Assembly (NCBI GenBank): GCA_963722495.1
Contig: CAVRND010000030.1
Location: forward strand, 49,724 to 113,723
DNA: 64,000 nucleotides
Source of the DNA: Hyphomicrobium_A sp963722495
Lineage (GTDB): Bacteria > Pseudomonadota > Alphaproteobacteria > Rhizobiales > Hyphomicrobiaceae
Direction of reading: 5' to 3'
Positions 38,082 to 47,646 of the stretch are shown one piece after another. The translations under genes were made by a program, and so were the position numbers. Positions within the stretch are counted from its first letter, which is position 1. The number at the start of each line of letters is the position of its first letter. The notes under the pieces are model-generated. The model was not told the origin of the DNA, did not search any database, and saw only the letters and a list, made by a program, of their open reading frames with translations.

Positions 38082-38807
38082 CTACGGTCGCCAGCTCATC
38101 GGCCCTTGTGCCTTACGCGTGGCAAGCGCTTCCTTCTCCAGGCGCACGGCATCGGCCAGCGTGCTCTGCGCGCCTGCGTCCATGACTTGCTTGACGATGC
38201 CGATGAGTTCGGCGTTCTGAGCCGCGATGCTCTGGGCAAGCGAGCGGACGTAAGATTGCAGCTCATCGTGCGGCTTGATTTCATTGACCAGCCCGATGCG
38301 CAGCGCCGTGGCTGAATCGATTGGGATGCTCGTGTAACTCAGCTGCTTCGACCAGCGATAGCCGATCGCATGGGGCAGACGTGAGGTCGTGCCGCCGCCG
38401 GCGAGGGCGCCGATCTTGGTGTGCGTATCGCCAAAGCGGGCGCGTTCCGAGGCAATGATGAAGTCGCAACCGAGCGCCAGCTCCATGCCACCGGTCATCG
38501 CGGGGCCATTGATCGCGGCGATGATGGGTTTTCGCAATCGCGGTACGGAATCGATGAGTGCGGCGACTTCGTGGCGCGGCGAATCCGTTGCCGAGAAATC
38601 CTTGAGGTCGAGGCCGGCACAAAATGCCGGATCGCTGCCCGTCAGGGTCGCGACGCGAAGGTTTGGATCGTCGGCAAAGCGCTGCAGCTGCTGCGCCAGC
38701 GCACGCGTTAGTGAGATGTTCAGCGCATTGCGAGCCGCGGGCCGATTCAACGTGAGCGACAGTACCGCGCCGTCAACATCGATCAGCAGGCAGGATTCGT
38801 CGGACAT
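38082..38807 (-). CDS. Enoyl-CoA hydratase/isomerase family protein
   Basis: 241 residues, intact crotonase fold. Oxyanion hole from AFCAGLDLKDF and TGGMELAL. Aligned with rat enoyl-CoA hydratase, the first catalytic glutamate is present (GGMELAL) but the second position (FGQPE) reads FGDTHTKIG, so Glu164 is replaced by His. It may therefore be an isomerase or another crotonase rather than a classical hydratase. Followed closely by the CoA-transferase gene on the same strand. Confidence 0.88.
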   Translation of the reverse strand: MSDESCLLIDVDGAVLSLTLNRPAARNALNISLTRALAQQLQRFADDPNLRVATLTGSDPAFCAGLDLKDFSATDSPRHEVAALIDSVPRLRKPIIAAINGPAMTGGMELALGCDFIIASERARFGDTHTKIGALAGGGTTSRLPHAIGYRWSKQLSYTSIPIDSATALRIGLVNEIKPHDELQSYVRSLAQSIAAQNAELIGIVKQVMDAGAQSTLADAVRLEKEALATRKAQGPMSWRP

Positions 38808-38815
38808 GGCAGCCT

Positions 38816-40030
38816 CTAGCTCGCCGTAAGTTCGGCGATCTCTCGTTCGCTGTAGCCCAACGCCTGTAGCACTTCGGCATTGTGTTCACCCAGGCGCGGT
38901 GGCGGGAGTCGCAAGCCGCCGGGGGTGCGCGAGAAGTGCATGGGCACGCTGGTCGTGAGCGCCGGGCCTTCGCTGGGATGCTCGTAGCGATGAAAGAATC
39001 CGGTCTGCTTGAGGTACGGATCGTGCAGCAGGTCCGGCAGCGAGTGCATGGGACCGTTCGGGATTTCGATCTCATCGAGCAGGCGACGCCATTCATCGGT
39101 GGTGCGCAGTTTGAGCTGCCGGGCGACGATGCCGTAAATCTCGTCGTAGTGCTGGACGCGCGCCGCTGTCTTCGCAAAGCGCTCATCGGTCGCAAGTTCC
39201 GGGCAGCCGAGCACCGGAAACAGCCGGTTCCACTGGTCATCGCTGACCGCGAGCACGCAAATGTAACCATCTTTTGTCGGATAGGGACGCCGGTGCGTCG
39301 TGAGCAAACGGACGTAGCCGACGCCATGGCCCAACGGCGGATCGAACACCGCGCTCCACAGATGCTCGAGATAATTGAAACTCAGGATGGTCTCGAACAT
39401 GGGCACGTGGACTTCCTGGCCCTGGCCGGTGCGCTCGCGATTGAACAGCGCCATGCTGATGCTCGACGCCAGGACGTAGCCGCAGAACTTGTCGATGAGG
39501 ACGGTGGGGTAGTAGCGCGGCTCGCCAATCACCTGCGCCATCAACGCCGCGATGCCGCTCTCACCCTGCAACACGTCATCGAATGCTGGATCGTCGGCGC
39601 GCGGCCCATCCTGGCGATAACCTGGTCCAAATGCATAGATGATGCGCGGGTTGCGAGCCGAGATTTCCGCATAGCTGATGCCGAGCCGCTTGGCCGCGCT
39701 CGGACGCATGCTGTGCACGAAGACATCCGCATCCTGCACCAGTCGCAGCAACGCTTCGCGCGCTTCCGGTCGTTTCAAATTCAGCGTAATGCTGCGCTTG
39801 TTACGATTCACGTTCATGTGCATTGCCGACATGCCGGGATGACGGTGCGGCCCGGTGTCGCGGTTCGGATCGCCGCGCGGCGTTTCGATCTTGATCACGT
39901 CCGCGCCCATGTCGCCCAGGATCTGCGTCGCGACCGGGCCGAGCACATTGACGGTCAGGTCGATGACGCGGACACCCGCGAGCGGACCGCTCGGGCGCTT
40001 GTCTGCCGTGTCGTCCTGCATCGTAGTCAA
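38816..40030 (-). CDS. CaiB/BaiF family CoA-transferase (class III)
   Basis: 404 residues, intact. VRVIDLTVNVLGPVATQILGDMGADVIKIETPRGDPNRD is the class III signature; FDDVLQGESGIAAL contains the catalytic aspartate that forms the acyl anhydride; GLRLPPPRLGEHNAEVLQALGYSEREIAEL is the usual end. Transfers CoA between carboxylates without ATP. Start overlaps the hotdog dehydratase stop by 4 bases, indicating coupling. Confidence 0.93.
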   Translation of the reverse strand: MTTMQDDTADKRPSGPLAGVRVIDLTVNVLGPVATQILGDMGADVIKIETPRGDPNRDTGPHRHPGMSAMHMNVNRNKRSITLNLKRPEAREALLRLVQDADVFVHSMRPSAAKRLGISYAEISARNPRIIYAFGPGYRQDGPRADDPAFDDVLQGESGIAALMAQVIGEPRYYPTVLIDKFCGYVLASSISMALFNRERTGQGQEVHVPMFETILSFNYLEHLWSAVFDPPLGHGVGYVRLLTTHRRPYPTKDGYICVLAVSDDQWNRLFPVLGCPELATDERFAKTAARVQHYDEIYGIVARQLKLRTTDEWRRLLDEIEIPNGPMHSLPDLLHDPYLKQTGFFHRYEHPSEGPALTTSVPMHFSRTPGGLRLPPPRLGEHNAEVLQALGYSEREIAELTAS

Positions 40031-40497
40031 CGCATTTTCTCAGTGCGGCGCTTGACCATGCGCAGCGGCGTATAAACCATCACGCGCTTGCCATCCTGCT
40101 TGAATATTTGATTGCGGGTGCGCACCAGCCCCACTTTGGGATTGCTCTTCGACTCGCGCGCCTCGATGACTTCACACTCCACGTGGATGGTGTCGCCGAC
40201 GAAGGTCGGTCCCTCGATCTGCAGGTCCATGCCCAGGAATGCGAAGCCGGTGCCTTGCATCGTCGCTTGCGACAGCAGGCCCTCGGCAAAGCAGTACACC
40301 AGCGAACCGGGAGCGACGCGCCCCTTGATCGCCGACTCGTTTTTCAGAAATTCGATATTGGTGAACAGCACTTCCGTCATGCCGATGGTGTTGATGAAGC
40401 CGACCACGTCGGCCTCGGTGACGGTGCGCCCGACGGTTTTGAATTGCCGGCCGAGCGGCAGGTCCTCCAGGCAAAATCCGAGCCCCACTGTTTCCAT
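40027..40497 (-). CDS. MaoC-like hotdog dehydratase
   Basis: About 156 residues. ATG 40497 (METVGLG) is preferred because GGAAG lies at proper spacing; ATG 40503 is also in frame. FEDL-like start (CLEDLPLGRQFKT), VTEADVVGFINTIGMTE, RVAPGSLVYCFAEGLLSQ and FVGDTIHVECEVIEARESKSNPKVGLV match MaoC domains. The usual D..N..H active-site stretch is altered (FINTIGMTEVLFTN), so hydratase activity is uncertain. Confidence 0.78.
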   Translation of the reverse strand: METVGLGFCLEDLPLGRQFKTVGRTVTEADVVGFINTIGMTEVLFTNIEFLKNESAIKGRVAPGSLVYCFAEGLLSQATMQGTGFAFLGMDLQIEGPTFVGDTIHVECEVIEARESKSNPKVGLVRTRNQIFKQDGKRVMVYTPLRMVKRRTEKMR

Positions 40498-40555
40498 GAT
40501 CATGCTTCCAGACTTTTGTTGGTATGCGCGCTGCCGCCCGCGGTCACAGCGGGTC

Positions 40556-41455
40556 TCACAACGGATCCCAGGGCGTCAGCGCCATCGACGGCACGTTCGG
40601 GAAAAAACTGGCTTCGAACGCCGGCATGGCGTGTTCGGCGATCGTTTCGGGCGTCCAGCCGTCGGAGCGGTGCACCGAGCGGATCATGCGGATCTGGTTG
40701 AAAAAGTAGATCTCGTTGGCGCGCACGCCGAAGATCTGGCCGCTGACTTTGGCGGCCGCGTCGCTGGCGAGGAACACGGCCAACGGCGCGATCTTGGCGG
40801 ATTCCATCTTTTTCATTTTTTCGATCCGCGGCTTGTTCTCGGGCGTGTCGGGAATGGTCGCGGTCATGCCGGTCCACGCCCACGGCGCGATGCAGTTGGA
40901 ACGCACGTTGAATTTCGCCATGTCCAGTGCGATCGATTTCGATAAGCCGGCGATGCCCATCTTGGCGGCGCTGTAATTCGCCTGGCCGATATTGCCGATC
41001 AGGCCCGACGTCGAGGTCATGTGGACGTACGCGCCGGATTCCTGGCTCTTGAAGTAGGGCGCCGCGGCGCGGGCGACGAAGAACGAGCCATTGAGATGAA
41101 CGTCGATGACCGCGCGCCATTCCTCCAGGCTCATGTTGAAAAAGAAACGATCGCGCACGATGCCGGCGTTGTTGACCACGCAGTCGATGCGGCCGAAATG
41201 ATCGAGCGCAGCCTGGATGATGCGGTTGCCGGACTGCCATTCCGCGACGCTGTCGGTGCTGGCCGCGGCTGCACCGCCAGCCGCCTTGATTTCGTCGACC
41301 ACTTGCTCGGCGGCGCTGACGCCTGCGGCGGACTTGCTCACATCGTTGACGATGACCTGGGCGCCATTGGCGGCGAAGGCGAGGGCAAAGTCACGCCCGA
41401 TACCGCTGCCGGAGCCCGTGACGACCACCACCTTGCCCTTCAGCATGTCTCCCAT
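40556..41455 (-). CDS. SDR-family (3R)-hydroxyacyl-CoA dehydrogenase, HSD17B4/MFE-2-like
   Basis: About 299 residues starting MGDMLKGK at 41455 (GGAG 8 bases upstream). VVVVTGSGSGIGRDFALAFAANGAQVIVND, NNAGIVRDRFFFNMSLEEW, and YSAAKMGIAGLSKSIALDM are typical of the dehydrogenase part of peroxisomal multifunctional enzyme 2; the C-terminal extension after SGQIFGVRANEIYFFNQ also fits that group. First gene of the long minus operon (41.4 to 34.3 kb), expressed from the spacer holding operator 41672-41687. Confidence 0.9.
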   Translation of the reverse strand: MGDMLKGKVVVVTGSGSGIGRDFALAFAANGAQVIVNDVSKSAAGVSAAEQVVDEIKAAGGAAAASTDSVAEWQSGNRIIQAALDHFGRIDCVVNNAGIVRDRFFFNMSLEEWRAVIDVHLNGSFFVARAAAPYFKSQESGAYVHMTSTSGLIGNIGQANYSAAKMGIAGLSKSIALDMAKFNVRSNCIAPWAWTGMTATIPDTPENKPRIEKMKKMESAKIAPLAVFLASDAAAKVSGQIFGVRANEIYFFNQIRMIRSVHRSDGWTPETIAEHAMPAFEASFFPNVPSMALTPWDPL

Positions 41456-41797
41456 GAGTTCTCCGGAACGTTGTGTCGGGCCGCAGCCAGTGTGAGCGAC
41501 GCCGAGCAACTATGTGAATGATGTACGGTAGCTTGAACGCAGTCACTGAACGAGTCAATCGGCACGCAGCGTACGCGGCCGCGGTGCCGCCAAGCAGCGC
41601 AAATGCCGTGGCGGCAGGCGCCGGCGGGGCCCGCGTTGACCTGTCGGCACCGGTCCATTATTCTGAACATCGTTCACATAAGCGAATTTTGACCCGGATC
41701 GCCGCCGGCTGCGCCAGCGCATGCTGCGTCTGCGAGGGGCTTACACTCACCGGGCCGGGTTCCATGCGCCAGGGTTCATGCGGAAGGGGGTCGACAG
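41456..41797. other. Divergent promoter region of the two main operons
   Basis: 342 bases between the leftward SDR operon and the rightward crotonase operon. Contains the regulon palindrome at 41672-41687 preceded by CTGAACATCG. No credible gene. Confidence 0.6.
41672..41687. promoter_or_regulatory. Island regulon operator (16-bp palindrome)
   Basis: GTTCACATAAGCGAAT in the divergent spacer. Like the site at 46821 it is preceded by TATTCTGAAC with the same spacing. CATAAG could also serve as a -10-like element, so a bound repressor would cover the promoter. Confidence 0.75.
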
Positions 41798-42592
41798 ATG
41801 AATTTTTCCGACTATCGGGCCATGGAGTTCCGGCGCGACGGCAAGGTGCTGCACGCCACTTTCAACCGTCCGGCGACGCTCAACGCCATCGATCCGGATC
41901 TGCACCACGACCTGAATCGGCTCTACGGCGATGTCGCCGACGATGCGGACACGAACGTGCTCGTCATCACCGGTGCGGGACGCGCCTTCAGCGCCGGCGG
42001 CAATATCGATCAGATGCAGCTGCTCATCGAGCGGCCGGAGCTGTTCGCGGCGGACATGGGCACCGCCAAACGACTCATCTATTCCATGCTCGATTGTCCC
42101 AAGCCGGTGATCGCCAAGGTCAATGGCCATGCGATGGGCCTGGGGGCGACGCTGGCGCTGTTTTCGGACCTCATCATCGCGGCCAACCACGCCAAGATCG
42201 GCGATCCGCACGTCAGCGTCGGCTATGTGGCGGGCGACGGCGGCGCCGCGATCTGGCCGCAACTGATCGGCTATGCGCGCGCCAAGCAGTACCTGCTCAC
42301 CGGCGATCCGATCATGGCGGAAGAGGCGGCGAAGATCGGCCTGATCAATCGCGCCGTGCCGGCGGAGGAACTCGACAAAGCCGTGGATGAAGTCGCGCAG
42401 CGACTGGCGAACGGGGCCGCCAAAGCGATCCAGTGGACCAAACTGTCGGTCAACCTCGGTTTGCGCCAGATCGTCAACTCGGTGCTCGATGCGTCCATGG
42501 CCTACGAGGCGCTGTCGAACTACACCAAGGACCATGCGGAAGCGGTCGCGGCGTTTCGCGAGAAGCGGCCGCCCCGGTTCACGGGCGAATGA
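41798..42592 (+). CDS. Crotonase-family enoyl-CoA hydratase/isomerase with altered active site
   Basis: 264 residues, intact. GAGRAFSAGGNIDQM and GHAMGLGATLAL form the oxyanion hole. Glu144 of classical hydratase is Thr (LGATLAL) and Glu164 is His (IGDPHVSVG), but VAGDGGAAIW offers an Asp two turns later as in isomerase or dehalogenase-type crotonases. It lies first in the rightward operon and is closely similar to the next gene. Confidence 0.87.
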   Translation: MNFSDYRAMEFRRDGKVLHATFNRPATLNAIDPDLHHDLNRLYGDVADDADTNVLVITGAGRAFSAGGNIDQMQLLIERPELFAADMGTAKRLIYSMLDCPKPVIAKVNGHAMGLGATLALFSDLIIAANHAKIGDPHVSVGYVAGDGGAAIWPQLIGYARAKQYLLTGDPIMAEEAAKIGLINRAVPAEELDKAVDEVAQRLANGAAKAIQWTKLSVNLGLRQIVNSVLDASMAYEALSNYTKDHAEAVAAFREKRPPRFTGE

Positions 42593-42641
42593 GCCGCCGG
42601 TTCAGTCACATGTTTTATTCAAAGTCTTCGCAGGAGTTGCC

Positions 42642-43467
42642 ATGACCGCCCGCCCCAGCACCGACCTCTACAGCCCGCTATGAGCGCCTGAAGTTCGATC
42701 GCCCCCACCCGCGCGTGTTGCGGATCACCATGACGTCCTCGCTCAAGCTCAACGCGATGGACGCGGTGCTGCATCGGGAAACCTCGGAGATCTGGCGCGA
42801 TGTGGAAGCCGATGCTTCGGTGTCCGCGGTGATCATCACCGGCCACGGCAAGGCGTTCTCGGCCGGCGGCGATCTGAACCACGAGCGCAAAGTCTGCGAC
42901 GACTACCATCTGCGCATGCAGGCCATGAAGGAATCGCGAGATCTGGTCTACGGCATGATCAATTGCTCCAAGCCCATCGTGAGTGCGGTGCGCGGCTGGG
43001 CGGTTGGCGCCGGCATCGCCTGCGCGCTGCTGGCCGATGTTTCCATCGCCGCGAACGATGCGCAGTTCTCCGATGGCCACATGAAGATCGGCGTGGCGGC
43101 GGGCGACCATGCGACGATCATCTGGCCGCTGCTGTGTGGCATGGCGAAGGCGAAATATTATCTGCTGACTTCGGATACGCTCAGTGGCGCGGAAGCGGAG
43201 CGGATTGGACTGGTATCGCTGGCGGTCGAAGATGCCGAGCTGGACGCCAAGGCGCTGGCGGTGGCGACCAAGCTGGCCGAAAGCGCGCCGTCGGCCATCC
43301 GTTGGACCAAACACACGATGAATCATTGGCTGCGACAGGCCGCGCCGATCTTCGATGCCTCGCTGGCGCTCGAGTTCATCGGCTTTGCGGGTCCCGAGGG
43401 CACGGAAGGCATCGATGCTTTCCTGCAAAAGCGTGCGCCCAAGTTCAGTCCCGATTCGCCGTTTTAG
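42642..43467 (+). CDS. Crotonase-family protein with altered active site (frameshift near N-terminus)
   Basis: About 274 residues. ATG 42642 (MTARPSTDLYS), then a one-base shift near 42678 into YERLKFDRPHPRVLRITMTSSLKLNAMD. GHGKAFSAGGDLNHE and GWAVGAGIACALLADVSIAA follow. Glu144 is Ala and Glu164 is His (SDGHMKIG); VAAGDHATIIW again supplies Asp/His. Paralogue of the preceding gene, suggesting two similar steps or a heteromer. Confidence 0.83.
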
Positions 43468-43491
43468 AAGCTGCAGAGAGCCGCGACGGCC

Positions 43492-45039
43492 ATGGCGATC
43501 ATGCAATCGATGCGCGAACTGGTGGAACGCAATGAGCGTCTCCACGGCGAGGATCGGCACCTGATCTACGGCGAGCAGTCCCGCACGTTCCGCCAGTTCG
43601 CGGAGCGTGCGCGCCGTCTCGCCAGCAGCCTGCATCGACTCGGCCTGCGTCATCAGGATCGCGTGGCGATCCTGGCGATGAATTGCCCGGAGTATCTCGA
43701 TGTCTATGGGGCCGGCGAGGTGTCCGGATACATCATCGCGCCAGTCAACTTTCGCCTGGCGCCGCCGGAGATTCTGTACATCCTCACCAGCGCCGCGCCG
43801 AAAGTCGTGGTGTTCGAGCAGCAATACAGCGCCGTGATCGAGCAGCTGCGCGCCCAGCTCCCTGGCGTGCAGGCATTCATATGTATCGGCGATCAGGTGC
43901 CGGCGTGGGCATTGGAATTCGAAGCCGTGCTGGCTTCGGGTGCGGCGGAAGGTCCGCCGATGGCGCCGCAACTCAGCGACGTCGCATCGTTGATGTACAC
44001 CAGCGGCACCACCGGTCGTCCCAAGGGCGTGATGCTCACTCACGAAGGCATGCTGGCGCTGTGCGAGAGCTGGGCGTTCGAATTGGGCGCCGACGTTGGC
44101 GACCGGATTCTGTTATCCATGCCGTTCTTCCACATCGGCGCCCGCTCACAAGGCGGCGCTGTGACGTTGCGCGGCGGCGCGATTGTCATGCATCGCACTT
44201 TCGATCCGGTTGCGATCCTGCGGACGGTGGAGCGGGAGCGAATCACACAGATCCATCTTGCGCCGACGATGGTACAGGCCGTGCTCGACGTTCCCGACAA
44301 TGAACGCTATGACCTGTCCTCGCTGCGGACACTGAATTACGCGGCGGCGCCGATGCCGATCACGCTACTCAAGCGCGCGATGCAACGATTCGGTCCGATC
44401 ATGATCAACGGTTACGGCCAGACCGAAGGCGCGGGCACGGTCTTGCGCAAGCACTACCATCGTCCGCAGGGGACCGATAAAGATCTCAAGCGGCTCACTT
44501 CGATCGGGCAGCCGACACTGGATGCGCGTGTGCGCATCGTCGATGAGATGGATAACGAAGTGCCGGCCGGCACAGTGGGCGAGATCTGCCTGCGCTCGGC
44601 GCAAAACATGCTGGGATATTGGAACGACAGTGTTAACACGTTGCAGGCGCTGCGGGGCGGCTGGCTGCACACCGGCGACATGGGCTGCATGGACGAGGAC
44701 GGGTTCGTCTATCTGGTCGATCGCAAGAAAGACATGATCATTTCCGGCGGCGAGAACATCTACAGCCGCGAAGTCGAAGAGGCGCTGCTGGCGCACTCAT
44801 CGCTGGCCGACGTCGCGGTCATCGGTGTCCCCGACGCGTATTGGGGCGAGGCGGTCAAAGGCATCGTGGTCGTGAAGCCGGGCGCACAGGTGACGGCGGC
44901 GGAGCTCATCGCTCATTGCAAGCAGCTCATCGCCAGTTACAAATGTCCGAAAAGCGTGGCGTTCGTCGACGCGCTGCCGCGGCTGCCGAGCGGCAAACTC
45001 AACAAAGTGCAGTTGCGGGAAACGTACGCGGAGAAATGA
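43492..45039 (+). CDS. Acyl-CoA synthetase (AMP-forming, ANL superfamily)
   Basis: 515 residues, intact. P-loop YTSGTTGRPKGVML, A5 motif NGYGQTEGAG, hinge and A8 region GGWLHTGDMGCMDEDGFVYLVDRKKDMIISGGENIYSREVE, and catalytic lysine in LPSGKLNK. Activates a carboxylate to its CoA thioester at the expense of ATP; FadD3/FadD17-like length without extra N-terminal domain. Probably the ATP-dependent entry step of the pathway. Confidence 0.95.
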   Translation: MAIMQSMRELVERNERLHGEDRHLIYGEQSRTFRQFAERARRLASSLHRLGLRHQDRVAILAMNCPEYLDVYGAGEVSGYIIAPVNFRLAPPEILYILTSAAPKVVVFEQQYSAVIEQLRAQLPGVQAFICIGDQVPAWALEFEAVLASGAAEGPPMAPQLSDVASLMYTSGTTGRPKGVMLTHEGMLALCESWAFELGADVGDRILLSMPFFHIGARSQGGAVTLRGGAIVMHRTFDPVAILRTVERERITQIHLAPTMVQAVLDVPDNERYDLSSLRTLNYAAAPMPITLLKRAMQRFGPIMINGYGQTEGAGTVLRKHYHRPQGTDKDLKRLTSIGQPTLDARVRIVDEMDNEVPAGTVGEICLRSAQNMLGYWNDSVNTLQALRGGWLHTGDMGCMDEDGFVYLVDRKKDMIISGGENIYSREVEEALLAHSSLADVAVIGVPDAYWGEAVKGIVVVKPGAQVTAAELIAHCKQLIASYKCPKSVAFVDALPRLPSGKLNKVQLRETYAEK

Positions 45040-45040
45040 C

Positions 45041-45937
45041 ATGGGCAAATGGCTCAAAAGCACCGAGCTGCTGCAGTTCGAAGTCAGTGAACGCGTCGCT
45101 CGCATCACGCTCAACCGTCCTGAAAAGCGCAACGCGCTTTCTCATCCGATGCTGCAGGAATTGCACGGCGCTTTGCTGGAAGCGGACGATCGCACCGACG
45201 TCAACGTGATCGTACTCGCCGGAGCAGGCAAGGACTTCTGCGCCGGCTACGACTTGGTGACGAGCTATTCGGATCGCAAGGCGGATGAGGCTGGCGCGAC
45301 GCAGGAGGTCAGCTATCGAAGCGTCTCGGGCACAATCGACGATGATTGCTGGCAGCTCGAAGCGACGCAGCGCCAGACGCTGACGATGTTCGATGTGCAC
45401 AAGCCGGTGATCGCCAAGGTGCAAGGCAATTGCATGGCTGGCGGCACCGATCTCGCTCTCATGTGCGATGTCGTGATCGCCGCCGAGGACGCAAAAATTG
45501 GATTTCCAGCGACGCGCGCCAACGGCACGCCGCCGAATCACATGTGGGTCTATCACGTCGGACCGCAATGGGCGAAACGATTACTGCTGACCGGCGACTG
45601 TTTGTGGGGCCGGGACGCCGCAAGAATCGGCCTGGTGCTCGATGCGGTGCCCGCCGAGCGATTGGATGAAGAGGTCAATGAACTCGCGCGCCGCATGAGT
45701 TATGTCGACGCCGACCTGTTGGCTGCGCAGAAGCGCGTCGTCAACATGGCTCTTGAATTATCTGGCGCAAAGACGCTGCAGCGTTTCTCAGCTGAAATGG
45801 ACGCGCGCGCTCATCTCGCGAAAGGTCCGCGGCGCACGCAGTTCAAGCAGGACATGGCGGGCGAAGGTTTGAAGGCGGCGCTGAAGAATCGCGATGCGCC
45901 GTTTGGCGATGGCATGGTGAAGATCCACTCGAAGTAG
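45041..45937 (+). CDS. Crotonase-family protein with altered active site
   Basis: 298 residues, intact, longer than average with an insertion around 78-110. GAGKDFCAGYDLVTSY and GNCMAGGTDLALMCDVVIAAEDAKIGFPATRANG. Glu144 is replaced by Asp and Glu164 by Ala; TPPNHMWVYHVGPQWAKR follows. The long C-terminus (HLAKGPRRTQFKQD) is unlike hydratases. Start is one base after the ligase stop, so coupled to it. Confidence 0.86.
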   Translation: MGKWLKSTELLQFEVSERVARITLNRPEKRNALSHPMLQELHGALLEADDRTDVNVIVLAGAGKDFCAGYDLVTSYSDRKADEAGATQEVSYRSVSGTIDDDCWQLEATQRQTLTMFDVHKPVIAKVQGNCMAGGTDLALMCDVVIAAEDAKIGFPATRANGTPPNHMWVYHVGPQWAKRLLLTGDCLWGRDAARIGLVLDAVPAERLDEEVNELARRMSYVDADLLAAQKRVVNMALELSGAKTLQRFSAEMDARAHLAKGPRRTQFKQDMAGEGLKAALKNRDAPFGDGMVKIHSK

Positions 45938-45952
45938 CACCGGGGCGCAACG

Positions 45953-46759
45953 ATGGCAGACATTCTGATCGACGAACCGTTGGCGGGCGTGCGGCGCATC
46001 ACGCTCAATCGGCCGGAAAAGCTCAATGCGTTCACATTCGACATGTACGCCGAGTACCAGGAGGCTTTGCGCGCGCTCAAGCATGACTCGAAGGTACGCG
46101 TCGTCATCCTGACTGGCGCCGGCAAGGGCTTTTGTTCGGGCCACGACCTGACCGGCGGCGGCAAGCCAAAGTGGATCGACGATCCGGACATGGGCCGGAT
46201 GTACTACGGCAAGCACGCGATCGCTGAGATCAACGCGCTGCCGATATTGATGCGGCAATTGCCGCAGCCAATCATCTGCGCGGTCAACGGCGCCGCTGCG
46301 GGTGCGGGATTTGCGCTGGCGCTCGCTTCCGACATTTGTATCGCTGCCGCCTCGGCGAAGTTCGTGAATTCCATTCACAACGCTGGAACCGGTCACGAAC
46401 TCGGCATGAGTTACATGCTGCCACGCGCTGTGGGTACGCAACGCGCCGCGGAAATTCTCTTCACTGCACGCCCGGTCCTGGCGGCAGAAGCCGAGCGCAT
46501 CGGGCTCGTGCTGCGCGCGGTTGCGGACGAGGCTCTCATGGACACTGCGCTCGAGATCGCAAAAGGGATTCTGGCGAACGTGCCCATGGGCATCTGGCTG
46601 ACCAAGCAATCGCTGTGGATCAACCAGAACGTCGGCAGCCTGGAGGCCGCGATCGAGCTGGAGTCGCGCGCCGTCGCGGTGTCGCAGGCGACGGAAGACG
46701 CGGCCGAAAAGCGCAAATCGTTCCTGGAAAAGCGCCCGCCGAAGTTCACCAACAAGTAA
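45953..46759 (+). CDS. Crotonase-family protein with altered active site
   Basis: 268 residues, intact. GAGKGFCSGHDLTGGGKP and GAAAGAGFALALASDICIAAASAKFVNSIHNAGTG. Both classical glutamates are missing (Ala and Ile), while GTGHELGMSYMLPRAVG gives a His-Glu pair. The family includes hydrolases, isomerases and ring-opening enzymes, and the reaction cannot be fixed from sequence. Last gene before the operator at 46821. Confidence 0.86.
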   Translation: MADILIDEPLAGVRRITLNRPEKLNAFTFDMYAEYQEALRALKHDSKVRVVILTGAGKGFCSGHDLTGGGKPKWIDDPDMGRMYYGKHAIAEINALPILMRQLPQPIICAVNGAAAGAGFALALASDICIAAASAKFVNSIHNAGTGHELGMSYMLPRAVGTQRAAEILFTARPVLAAEAERIGLVLRAVADEALMDTALEIAKGILANVPMGIWLTKQSLWINQNVGSLEAAIELESRAVAVSQATEDAAEKRKSFLEKRPPKFTNK

Positions 46760-46820
46760 CGGCAACGCGCCGGGCGGCTCGCGGTTGACCCACACCGACG
46801 TTGGCGATATTCTGAACGCA

Positions 46821-46836
46821 ATTCGCATAATTGAAC
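46821..46836. promoter_or_regulatory. Island regulon operator (16-bp palindrome)
   Basis: ATTCGCATAATTGAAC, 18 bases before the crotonase start at 46855, preceded by ATATTCTGAACGCA as at 41660. It shows that a second promoter serves the 46.9-50.6 kb genes. Confidence 0.72.
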
Positions 46837-46854
46837 GTAGCCGCCGAAAGCATC

Positions 46855-47634
46855 ATGATCGCGCCAATGATCGAAGTCTCTCGCCGGGGGCGCATCGCAG
46901 TGCTGACGCTGTCGCGTCCGCCAGTGAACGCCATCGACGATGAGATGATCGCCGCGTTCCATCGCGTGCTGGATGGGCTGGCGGGGCGCGACGATTGGCA
47001 GGTGCTGCACATCCGCAGCGCGCAAAAGGTGTTTGCCGCCGGCGCCGATCTCGATCTGATCCGTTCCTGGAAAGACGCGGCTTCGCCCTCGGCGGCGCTG
47101 GCGGCGTACGTGGATCGATTGCAGGGCTTGTATCACCGCATCGAACAGCTGCCTCAGGTCACGCTGGCCGAGATCGGCGGCGCGGCGATGGGTGGCGGCT
47201 ATGAGCTCGCGTTGTCGTGCGATCTGCGAGTTGCCGCTGACGAAGCCAAGATTGGTTTGCCGGAAGTCGGCATTGGATTGATTCCTGGTGCTGGCGGCAC
47301 GCAGCGCCTGACGAGGCTGTGCGGTCGTGGCGTTGCATCCCGCATCATCCTCGGTTGCGAGCCTGTTGACGGACGAACCGCCGCGACCCTGGGCATGGTG
47401 CAGTGGTCGGTGCCTCGCGCCGAGATCGAACAGAAGGCTCGGGCGATCGGCGATCGAATCGCCGAGTTGCCCGCGCATGCACTACGCGTCGCCAAACAAT
47501 GCATCGGGGCTTTCGGCGGCACTGAGTTGCACGGCTATCAGCTCGAGCGACAGTTGGGCGGGGCGCTGCTCGATTCGCAGCAGACCCAAGATCTCATCGG
47601 TGCTTTTCTCGACAAGAACAGCAAGCGCCCGTAA
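46855..47634 (+). CDS. Enoyl-CoA hydratase (canonical active site)
   Basis: About 259 residues from ATG 46855 (ATG 46867 also possible). The only crotonase here with both catalytic glutamates: GGGYELALSCDLRVAADEAKIGLPEVGIG followed by LIPGAGGTQRL. FAAGADLDLI completes the oxyanion hole. Should hydrate a trans-2-enoyl-CoA. Directly followed by an SDR in the same operon, which could oxidise the resulting 3-hydroxyacyl-CoA. Confidence 0.93.
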   Translation: MIAPMIEVSRRGRIAVLTLSRPPVNAIDDEMIAAFHRVLDGLAGRDDWQVLHIRSAQKVFAAGADLDLIRSWKDAASPSAALAAYVDRLQGLYHRIEQLPQVTLAEIGGAAMGGGYELALSCDLRVAADEAKIGLPEVGIGLIPGAGGTQRLTRLCGRGVASRIILGCEPVDGRTAATLGMVQWSVPRAEIEQKARAIGDRIAELPAHALRVAKQCIGAFGGTELHGYQLERQLGGALLDSQQTQDLIGAFLDKNSKRP

Positions 47635-47646
47635 GCAGGACTGAGC

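Noticed and set aside
42619..44043. Minus-strand open frame of 474 codons across the crotonase and ligase genes
   Set aside because: His/Arg-rich shadow of strongly supported coding sequence; no ribosome site.
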